DNA of 64,000 bases, from assembly GCA_018806915.1 (NCBI GenBank), contig JAGKQI010000058.1, positions 372,001-436,000 of the forward strand, written 5' to 3'. Source of the DNA: Phytophthora colocasiae (Eukaryota; Oomycota; Peronosporomycetes; Peronosporales; Peronosporaceae). The notes under the pieces are model-generated. The model did not search any database and was not told the origin of the DNA. It was given only the letters and a program-made list of their open reading frames with translations. Positions 9,901-17,409 of this stretch are shown here, one piece after another (position 1 is the first letter of the stretch; each line of letters begins with the position of its first letter). The translations under genes were made by a program, and so were the position numbers.

Positions 9901-12900
9901 TTCTTCAGTGCCACTTGTTTCTCGTGTCCGTACGATGTCGATGATGAAGATGATACAAAGTTGAGGCTGCTGATGCTTTGCTTACGGCGTGACACAGTTG
10001 TAGACAGAGAAGGCGACGAGGTGGGTGCTGACAGAAGCGTAAGCTCGCCATTGTTCTTGTAGGCAAAAGTCTTCAAATACGCAACAATCTCCTCCAGTTC
10101 CGTCAGCATTTGAAGGTTTACAACGGCCGGGAGATAGGCTCGAGCATAACTTTCGCTGACGAGGGAGCGTAGTGTGGGGTCCATCTCCTTGCGGCAATCA
10201 GCAATTGAACTCATAGCATCATCAAGTTCCATGCGTCGAATCGACACAACGGCCTTAAACAAATGCGACTCGGTGGCATCCATGTCAGAGTTAATATACT
10301 TGGGAATCGAATCCCAGTTCTGCAGCGAGAAGGCCACTCGTGCGCCACTACTGCACAGCTCCTTCTTTAAAGCCGGAGCCACATCAAGAAGTTTTTCGCC
10401 ATCTTGCTGTTCGCCATTCAGATCCTGCCCCTCACCATAGATTTTCGACCACGTTTCCTGCACGTGATCGTTCAGTTTGCGCCATTCACCAATTGCCCAC
10501 AGGCAGCGCATTTTGCCAAAGATGGACTCCACGTTGTTCGGATCTTCCTGGAGCACACGGTCGTGCGTTGCAAGTGCATCATCCCATCGCAGTAGCTTCT
10601 CGTGCCATGAGGCCTTCACTTCGATGCCTGGTAGCTTCTCTAGCGCGTATTTCAGAATACCACGAGCTGCTTCTGGCTGATTCAGTTTCGAGTTGATGCT
10701 GATAAGAGCCTGAATTCCATCGGTGCTGGGGTTCGTGTTAAACTCGAGCTCCTTGTAGTGCAGAGCCTTGGCGAACGAATGACACTTGTCGGCTAGAGAC
10801 CCAAGTAAGCGGATATCGATAGGCAGTGGTTGGTCGTCGTGCTCCATGAACTCGGCGAGATTAAGCAGCGTCTGGAGAATTTCAGATGGCAAATGCGGCG
10901 ACTGGAAAGCGGACTCCAAAGATCGGATCAAATTGTCTTGTGTTGCAGATGAAAGGTGGGGCCACACACTCACAAACGAAGCGTTGAACAGCTCTCGCGC
11001 TAAAGGCTGATACACCGAGGCAAGCTCCTTGCATGCACGAAGGACCGGAGATGGGGATTCGCGAAGTAATTCAACGGAGAATGCTAAGATCCACTCGTTC
11101 CAATCTTCTTTCGTGGATCGCTGAGATGCCTCCCACGCCTTCATCAGATTACGCTGATCACATGGAAGACTCCTCGTTTCATCTTGTGCGGATGAACTCG
11201 AGTCACTATGGTCATTCGATGTATCAGCGCGCGATTTCAACGGATCAGTAGCCCACGAAGCGACAGGAAGTGGCTGGTACTTCAGAATCTTCGACACAAG
11301 CAAATCATATCGGTCGAAAATATCATTTGATCGAGATGTGTGACGGCCGAGAACCTGGCTGATTACAGGGACGAAGATCGCATAATCGTCGCCCATCGTG
11401 TAGACCATACAGCACAGGCAATCCATCGCAAGATACACCATTTCTGGTTGTGATGAGATCACTCGAGCCAGCATGTGAATGATCTTTGACGCGTACACAC
11501 TCACATTAAGCTTCTTCACCAGCGAACCAAGTGATCCCAGACCTTGTTTCCTTGCATTTACGTCAGCATCACTCTGGATAAGTGCCACAAGTGCTGGGAT
11601 GATCAAGTGAAGATAGCCATCCAATAAACGTCCAAGAGATACTGCAGTCTTTAAAACCAACAAAGTTCGGGGTCGGGCAGGGTTGTCACGCTCTGTTCGA
11701 ATAACGCGCAGCATTTGAGGGATGAGATCCGGAAGGTAGACACGAAATTTTTCCCCAAGCGAGTTCGCCAGCTTTTTGACCAGATTGAGAACCTCTTCCA
11801 GGTGTTCGTCCCAGTAGCTGTTTACAATTGAAAGCAAGGCCACATGATCCAAGTGGGGCTGAATCTGCTCTTCGACAATCTGCACCAAGTCACAAAGCTG
11901 CTCAAACAGGAATTTCCGCAGAGAACGATTCACTTTCTCCAGTGCGTACAGGAAAGCTGGGATAATCTTGTCCAAATGCTGCCCCATGCGCTTCCGCTGG
12001 CTCTTGCAAATATACATGATCGCCATAAAAGTACCCTGGTAGTGGACAGAGTTCCGTGGCTCAAGCAGAATTCGAATAAGAGCGTTGGTAGCGACTGTAG
12101 GGAAGTACTGGGACGAGTCAGGAATCATCGACGGCAGCAAGTCATCAGGCGGGACCTCCAGGATGATGTTCGTAAGCTTCCCGCTGGTTTGTTTGTCGCT
12201 TTTTTCGACCTTCCGCGCCGGAGTGAGCAAAAGAGATTCTCCAAGTTGTTGAGCATCTTCTTCGCTACTGCCATCAAAAACCCCAGCTCCAACAACACCA
12301 TTGCCGATACGAATGCCAATAGCAGCTCCATTAACTCCGTTCGTCGCATTAAACCCATAACCAGTCGCCAGAGTTTGTGTAGGGTTCCCCACACTAGCCA
12401 TCAAGCTGAAAACCCCGCCAGCACCAACTGCGAACGCACTGGAACGGAATTCTTTCTTCTTTGCATCCGTTAATTTACCTTGCTTCTGTAAGTGAAACAG
12501 ACGTAGGTTGTACGGATCCAACGCTCCTAATACACCAAGCGTACGCCCTGCCTCAATCCGTAAAGATTCAAAAGCGTCACCAGACTTCTGGAGTGCTTGG
12601 CACAGCAAATCCAACACCTCAGGATACTCGTGATACGGCAACACTACATAACCAGTGGATGACACTAGCTGGCCAAGCGTTTTGATGGCAACCTGCAGGA
12701 TTTGCGGATTGCTTGAGTCTCGCATTTCATCAATTACATCCGGCAACAGCTGATCGAGGTACGGCGTCAGCTCCTGAGCTCCAACTTCGGCTAAATCTCC
12801 CAACGTTGCCAGGATGGCTTTGCTCACGCTGACAGTGCTTCGACTGTGGCTACGGCGTTCGGAATCTTCCCTCAAATTCTTCATCAGTACGCGTAAGATG

Positions 12901-14987
12901 GGAAGAACGTATGGCTGCGCAAGCTGAGAGGCTGAACGAAGCAAACAACCGATCAAGAGGGCCCCTTCTTCCTTGCCCCGAGAGTCTCCACTAAACTCCA
13001 ATTCAGCCAAGAGCTGCACCAATGTTTGTCGAAGCGACGGTAGCACTGTGGACGGGTTGTGGTGCGTCAGTCGTCCGAGTGTGCTCATAGCTGTTTGACG
13101 AATACTGAACACCTCATCGTTCAGCGCAATAAATAAGCAGCGCAAGTTGTCGTTGAGCGCGAGCAGCGGGTCGAATCGTGAATCTAGCGATGCTAACACG
13201 CGCAGACGAATGCTCGCTTCAGTATCAGCGATACCCACAGCGAGCAAACGCTCCAAAACTGACGTTACGGGGCGAGCGAAATCTTCTGAAGTCATCGCTG
13301 TGTTTCCACCACGATCTTCACTGGACGGCAGAAGCAACTTACAGCAAGTGAGCGCTGCACTCTTACGGATAGTTGCAACGTCGTGGTCAAGGAACTTTAC
13401 CACAGTTTCGTGGACAAAAGACATGATTGGAATCAGCCGATTGCCCTGGAAGTCGAAGTTCGCTAGAGTATCTAGCGCGAGCGCCTGCATCGCGATGGCT
13501 GTCGACACCTCCGTTGACGGGGCTCCGTTTTCTGATGGCCCACTAGTCTTAGCTCCTGTTGCCGAAAGAAACAGGTTCGACAGCATCCCACCCGTTACCG
13601 AGATCGAAGCTGTCTTGAGTCTCCTACTGGTAGGAGTTGTAGTAGACCCAGCAACGTCGTTTTGTCTAGAGCGCAGAATGGAGCTTAACCGCTCGAACAG
13701 CTTCTGCTGGATGATGGGTTTCATAGGCGGAATCTTCTTCACGATCGTTGTGAGAGTCTCCACCAGAGACGAGTCCAAGTCGTTCTGGAAAAGCGGCCCA
13801 ACCATTGACTCCAAGTCGACCCTGATCAGCGCAGGGCCTACAGTTTCTGCTAGCATTCTCAGACACGCGAGTGCCTCCCGATGTGTGTCGAAATCCTTCT
13901 TGCGTACCTGTAATCCACCCTTAATCCCGTTCATAATCGCCATCAAAGCCTGTTCATCCCTCGCCAGTAGTGGTCCAATAGCCAGAGAAAGTTTTCCTAT
14001 CGAAAGCAGCGCATCTGGACGCGTTGTGGTCGTAGCCGAGAAGAGCACCTCGAGCAAATGGTTCATGCACGGGCGGTAACATTTCTCAACGAACACCGAC
14101 GTATTAAATTTGGCCAACCGCGGGAACAAGTTGATGACTGCAGAGCGCACCGTCGCGCTCTTGTGGTCCTGATGGCTGAAGACAAGTCGACACGCACGCG
14201 CGTAGTGCGAGTGCATGAAATCTCCAGTGTTTCGCAGTAGTTCGTTAAGAATCAACAGCGCTCCATGTGTCGCGTCCGAGCTGTTGCGTTTGAAGGCGCT
14301 TTCAGCTTCATCCAGTGCGCGGTTGTACCACGAAGTTTTACGATTGGATTCTCGCTGCTGAATGAGCATAAAGCATGACTGCAGCGACTCGCTAGCACTC
14401 ACTCTCACCACGAGCTTGGAGTCCCAGAAGGCACTCCAGATGAAATCAAAGTACTTATCCATATATCGGAACGACGTGGAGGGCGCGTTGATGGATAGCT
14501 CCTTGAGAATCATGACAGCGGCGTGACGACGCACATGGAACGTCTCGTTTTTAAGCCACTCGAGCGCCGGCTTGACATGGTAGTCTTCCACGAACTCGAT
14601 GAGGCTGGTACCACCTGTGGACACAATGTGTCCTAGAGCTTTAGCGGCTACGCGTAACATGGGCGGGTCGGCACTTGGGATCTTCTCGAACACTTTAGTC
14701 AGTGAATGTGCGAACTCGATGATAGTTTGGTCGTTGCGCTCAGCGATGAAGAGCTCCACCAGCTCGTCCATAGCTGCGATACCGCCCATTCGATCTGCGT
14801 TCTCGTTGGAGTTACACAGCAGCATGAGGCGCGCGCTGATGTCCGTGACCCACTTCATGTAGAGCCCATGGGACAGATCGCGCGACTCAGACTCGATGTA
14901 CAGCCGCAAGCTCTGCGCTGCGCGGTGTCGCACGCTGCTGCTGCTGCTGCGCAGACCCGGCAGGAAGCGCGTGAAGCTGTCGGCCAT
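6990..14987 (-). CDS. TOR: Target of rapamycin (TOR) Ser/Thr kinase
   Basis: One uninterrupted exon of 2665 residues; the ATG at 14987 starts MADSFTRFLPG. The first half is a long array of HEAT repeats, followed by the FAT helical region, the FRB segment (ELIRVAILWNELWHGALEEA to about 110 residues further) and a PI3K-like kinase domain. Catalytic and metal motifs are GDRHPSNLMLDR and HIDFGDCFE (to about residue 2409). The protein ends in a canonical FATC (LCQLYYGWCPFW). TOR drives growth in response to nutrients through TORC1 and TORC2. FRB residues that contact rapamycin-FKBP in other species (Ser in EEASKHFF, Trp and Tyr in QAWDIYY) are kept. About 100 residues of acidic, Gly/Asn-rich, then Ser/Arg-rich sequence sit between kinase and FATC. 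Confidence 0.97.
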   Translation of the reverse strand: MADSFTRFLPGLRSSSSSVRHRAAQSLRLYIESESRDLSHGLYMKWVTDISARLMLLCNSNENADRMGGIAAMDELVELFIAERNDQTIIEFAHSLTKVFEKIPSADPPMLRVAAKALGHIVSTGGTSLIEFVEDYHVKPALEWLKNETFHVRRHAAVMILKELSINAPSTSFRYMDKYFDFIWSAFWDSKLVVRVSASESLQSCFMLIQQRESNRKTSWYNRALDEAESAFKRNSSDATHGALLILNELLRNTGDFMHSHYARACRLVFSHQDHKSATVRSAVINLFPRLAKFNTSVFVEKCYRPCMNHLLEVLFSATTTTRPDALLSIGKLSLAIGPLLARDEQALMAIMNGIKGGLQVRKKDFDTHREALACLRMLAETVGPALIRVDLESMVGPLFQNDLDSSLVETLTTIVKKIPPMKPIIQQKLFERLSSILRSRQNDVAGSTTTPTSRRLKTASISVTGGMLSNLFLSATGAKTSGPSENGAPSTEVSTAIAMQALALDTLANFDFQGNRLIPIMSFVHETVVKFLDHDVATIRKSAALTCCKLLLPSSEDRGGNTAMTSEDFARPVTSVLERLLAVGIADTEASIRLRVLASLDSRFDPLLALNDNLRCLFIALNDEVFSIRQTAMSTLGRLTHHNPSTVLPSLRQTLVQLLAELEFSGDSRGKEEGALLIGCLLRSASQLAQPYVLPILRVLMKNLREDSERRSHSRSTVSVSKAILATLGDLAEVGAQELTPYLDQLLPDVIDEMRDSSNPQILQVAIKTLGQLVSSTGYVVLPYHEYPEVLDLLCQALQKSGDAFESLRIEAGRTLGVLGALDPYNLRLFHLQKQGKLTDAKKKEFRSSAFAVGAGGVFSLMASVGNPTQTLATGYGFNATNGVNGAAIGIRIGNGVVGAGVFDGSSEEDAQQLGESLLLTPARKVEKSDKQTSGKLTNIILEVPPDDLLPSMIPDSSQYFPTVATNALIRILLEPRNSVHYQGTFMAIMYICKSQRKRMGQHLDKIIPAFLYALEKVNRSLRKFLFEQLCDLVQIVEEQIQPHLDHVALLSIVNSYWDEHLEEVLNLVKKLANSLGEKFRVYLPDLIPQMLRVIRTERDNPARPRTLLVLKTAVSLGRLLDGYLHLIIPALVALIQSDADVNARKQGLGSLGSLVKKLNVSVYASKIIHMLARVISSQPEMVYLAMDCLCCMVYTMGDDYAIFVPVISQVLGRHTSRSNDIFDRYDLLVSKILKYQPLPVASWATDPLKSRADTSNDHSDSSSSAQDETRSLPCDQRNLMKAWEASQRSTKEDWNEWILAFSVELLRESPSPVLRACKELASVYQPLARELFNASFVSVWPHLSSATQDNLIRSLESAFQSPHLPSEILQTLLNLAEFMEHDDQPLPIDIRLLGSLADKCHSFAKALHYKELEFNTNPSTDGIQALISINSKLNQPEAARGILKYALEKLPGIEVKASWHEKLLRWDDALATHDRVLQEDPNNVESIFGKMRCLWAIGEWRKLNDHVQETWSKIYGEGQDLNGEQQDGEKLLDVAPALKKELCSSGARVAFSLQNWDSIPKYINSDMDATESHLFKAVVSIRRMELDDAMSSIADCRKEMDPTLRSLVSESYARAYLPAVVNLQMLTELEEIVAYLKTFAYKNNGELTLLSAPTSSPSLSTTVSRRKQSISSLNFVSSSSSTSYGHEKQVALKKLQTIWTRRMLGVERNIQVWQSLMLVRSLVFDPREDVDIWLKYARLCLKSGHINLAASALWRVGAQPFIRSVERDPYAPIPINLGGNAGASQGFANGLLSLADSAAQDPRVAFSYLRHLWAENREDVALKQMDYFIEALEQHGDPTNEDMRKLRVQVYIQLGEWQMSLAEPHKQDKTYDHVLECLETATKLDPTNDRAWHEWALMNFRALEATVKESGLGDPKRYAVRAIQGFFRSISFGHTSYDVTKDVLRLLTLWFAQGNRSDVHSAMVEGFQEASVDTWLDVIPQLIARIDTPNPKTSELLHDLLSRIGQAHPQALIYPITVASKALNPTRKQAAEGILAAVRRHSSQLVYEADMVSRELIRVAILWNELWHGALEEASKHFFNNRDVTAMIAELAPLHELMDNIGTEEMPTLREVAFYQAFARDLAYAKEWTNVYERTKSLDDLNQAWDIYYSVFSKIRKQLANLSTLELANVGPKLLSVRNLSLAVPGTYKAGAPIVRIQTFDTKVTVLTSKQRPRKVSINGSDGKAYPFLLKGHEDLRQDERVMQLFGVINTLLANDSDTSKRNLAIERYSVLPLSHTSGLIGWVPNCDTLHQLIRDYREARRIQLNVEHRLMVQMAPDYDKLPLMQKVEAFKYALGETTGQDLYRVLWLKSQDSEVWLDRRRNFTRSLAVMSMAGYILGLGDRHPSNLMLDRVSGKLVHIDFGDCFEVAMERDKYPEKIPFRLTRMLTQAMEVSGIEGNFRYTCEASMRVLRDNRDSLMAVLEAFVYDPLINWRLLKRDAVPSHAQPEEDDGAGAGRNGGATDGAETNGDRNSDRVGNEDGSGDGEGDTANGDNSEEEDKLGEGSMKSSTSSAPVTPRRRRHSSSEAAMLGYNMDLLDPALARNSISETQRDNFGTSFVAAEHPQLNEKALSVIDRVKKKLAGRDFDDGSRVLTVDAQVDRLIHQATSHENLCQLYYGWCPFW

Positions 14988-15145
14988 GGCTGCCTCGTCC
15001 TTCCTGCGTTGCGGTGCCGCGTATAGGGGGGAGTACAAATCCTTCCATACAAATATCAAGTCAAAATTACGACAAAAGTTGCAGCTATTAATGTACAAAG
15101 TTTGTCATGGCTGCACTGTCGTGTATTATGGTATGCCAAACATCA

Positions 15146-16238
15146 CTAGGCCTTGGTACGTGGCGTTTGCTGGAACTTCATCTCGCGTTCATATGCAGCT
15201 TGCTTCATGCTGCAGTTGGCGCTGAAGTGGCCAGTCTGTTTGCAGTAACGACAAGGCTGCGGACAGTCCTTGGAATGGTGATCGTCCTTCTTGCAGTTGT
15301 AGCATCTGCGATGGCGTTTGCTCTGAGCCGTAACCGGAGGTTGATCGCCCGCGTGAATTGCCTTGGAACGCGCTTCCCACGCCTGTAGTTTGTTCTCGAG
15401 TCGCCGCTTCTTGCCCTTCTCCTTCTGACTGTACATCAGACGTCGTCGCTCCTTCTCGTCGGCGTCCATCGGCGGTTTCTTTCGCTCTGGGTCTGCTTCG
15501 TTCTCAAAGTGCTCGACGATGCGTGTGAACTGCAACTTGAAGAAGAAGAGCAAGTCCGACAGTTGTGTGTCCTCTGAGCCCTCCGGTAGGGTGAGTTTTG
15601 CCTTCTTCGCTGCTGCAGTGTATTCCTCTAGCATTAGCTGAATAGCTACACCAAGCATACCAAATGCAGTCATCAACGTTGTCAGTCTATAAAGCTCATA
15701 TTGTCAGGAGCACACACCACGCACCTTCAATGGTAGAGACACAACCAGCTCCAGCCTTGTGATAACGCCAGAAGTTGCTCTCCTTCGGTGGTTGAGCCAA
15801 TTTAACATGACGTAAAGTAGAGATCGCCGGGTCTGTCATGATTGCAGGTGCTTTCTGCCACGGACAGTCGATAAAGATCAGCGTGCGGATGTCCTGAAGC
15901 TCCTCGACCTTAATCTGTTCCAGTGTTTCGGCCTCGAATGAAGGATACACAACTACAGCATTACTTCGTGTGTAGGTCGGTAGTGCATCTCCACCTTTCG
16001 CAGGTGGGTAAGGGACGATCCGTACATCCTGCGGGGCCAGAACTTTCGCGTGTGGCGCCGTGCTCTTCTTAATCTTGTCTTGGAACCACACGTGCACTTG
16101 TAACGGCAGCTTGAGCGTCGGCACAGTCACATTCTCCGGGACGCCCAGTGGGATATTGCACTTAGGGCAGTAGAATTTGTAGCTGCGTTGACATGACGAG
16201 CACGGCACACGCGACCACGCCACAGGTTGCTCGCTCAT
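15146..16238 (-). CDS. DTW-domain protein (DTWD1-like tRNA acp3U transferase) with C-terminal zinc knuckles
   Basis: Two exons, 15725-16238 and 15146-15645, joined over a 79-nt intron, give 337 residues. The N-terminus has a CxxC pair (PCSSCQRSYKFYCPKC). The DTW region follows with IDCPWQKAP (the D-x-x-W signature) and, across the splice, NFWRYHKAGAGCVSTIE then AIQLMLEEY, the conserved end of the domain. DTW enzymes put an aminocarboxypropyl group from SAM on tRNA uridine. Beyond the domain is a basic helical linker, then two CCHC knuckles (CYNCKKDDHHSKDC and CRYCKQTGHFSANC), each C-x2-C-x4-H-x4-C. The knuckles are an unusual addition and suggest extra RNA binding. The splice is well supported because the family motif is rebuilt across it. 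Confidence 0.85.
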
Positions 16239-16419
16239 TGTCGTAAGCGAAAGGATGCAATTGCTCCTCCATCAAAATCGCTACGTTAAAGCCGTTGGCC
16301 AATTCAGCCAATCAAAGTCCTTATAAAAGTTATAAATGATAAGGATTGGTTAAAAAGACGAAGGAGGGAATTTGCCGCACATATTGGACACTACCTTGCA
16401 GTGACCGACTCCTTCCGAC
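16239..16419. promoter_or_regulatory. Compact bidirectional promoter region, DTWD1-like / cytochrome b5 reductase
   Basis: Only about 180 bases separate the two divergent ATGs, so both promoters must lie here. CCAAT-like ATTGG/CCAAT phrases occur (GGCCAATTCAGCCAATC near 16297). No experimental support; inferred from position. Confidence 0.4.
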
Positions 16420-17322
16420 ATGTGGTCGACGATGATCATGCGCTTCCCTGCGCAGGCCAAGTACCTGTCGCGCGGTGCTCTCGTTACAGCAGGTATGGCT
16501 GCGTTTGCTGCGTTCTCCACCCCGTCCTCGACGCAGTGTGAGGAGTCTACGCAGGCCAAGACGGCGTTGAGTCCGAAGGAATTCCGCTCCTTCACTGTGC
16601 GGAAGGTGGAGACCGTTAACCACAACACCAAGCGCGTGACTTTCGCCCTTCCTTCTCCCGAACACGAGATGGGTATCACCACGGCAAGTTGTCTCATGGC
16701 CCGAGCCAAGGTGGACGGTAAGACGGTTGTGAGACCTTACACACCCACCAACGTGAACGAGGAGAAGGGCTTCCTTGAGCTCGTTGTCAAGGGATACCCG
16801 CAGGGAAAGCTCAGCAAACACATTGTGGAGCTGAATGAAGGTGACTCACTGGAGATGAAGGGTCCCTTTCTGAAGTTTTCGTACTCCCCGAACAGGTTCA
16901 AGAGCATCGGCATGATCGCCGGAGGCTCTGGAATCACTCCCATGCTGCAGCTCATCAAGACCATTTGCCGCAATCCGGAGGACCGCACGGAGATCACACT
17001 GCTCTACTGTAGTGTCTCGGAGGACGATATCATCTTGCGTGAAGAGGTAGAGGCCATGATGTATCTGTACCCGCAGATTTCGGTGGTCCATGTCCTCAGC
17101 AACCCGTCGGCTGAGTGGAAGGGCCTCACTGGCTTCGTCTCCAAGGAGATGATTGAGAAGTTCATGCCTGAGCCGTCAGATGACAATCTCGTGTGTGTCT
17201 GTGGTCCTCCGCCCATGATGTACCACATCTCCGGTGATAAGGCCAAGGACAGGTCCCAGGGCGAGCTTCAGGGTCTGCTGAAGGATCTGAATTACACTTC
17301 CACACAAGTGTTCAAGTTCTAG
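16420..17322 (+). CDS. NADH-cytochrome b5 reductase, membrane-anchored
   Basis: An intronless 300-residue protein. A basic start plus hydrophobic segment (about residues 18-33) looks like a mitochondrial or outer-membrane anchor. The FAD-binding motif RPYTPT is at 105-110, the NADH-binding GGSGITP at 168-174 and CGPPPMM at 261-267, ending in the typical VFKF. The enzyme moves electrons from NADH through FAD to cytochrome b5 for lipid desaturation and sterol steps. Length and motif spacing match the family. It is divergent with the DTW gene and convergent with XPF. Confidence 0.95.
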   Translation: MWSTMIMRFPAQAKYLSRGALVTAGMAAFAAFSTPSSTQCEESTQAKTALSPKEFRSFTVRKVETVNHNTKRVTFALPSPEHEMGITTASCLMARAKVDGKTVVRPYTPTNVNEEKGFLELVVKGYPQGKLSKHIVELNEGDSLEMKGPFLKFSYSPNRFKSIGMIAGGSGITPMLQLIKTICRNPEDRTEITLLYCSVSEDDIILREEVEAMMYLYPQISVVHVLSNPSAEWKGLTGFVSKEMIEKFMPEPSDDNLVCVCGPPPMMYHISGDKAKDRSQGELQGLLKDLNYTSTQVFKF

Positions 17323-17409
17323 ACTGGTGCTTCAAGTAGTCAGAAGAGAGTTTTGGGCTTTCGACCGTCTCGAGCGAAAGCAGTGCAGAGAAAACAACAT
17401 GTTTACAAA

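Noticed and set aside
13147..14079. 310-residue plus-strand frame within the TOR gene
   Set aside because: It is the reverse shadow of conserved HEAT-repeat coding sequence and has no domain of its own.
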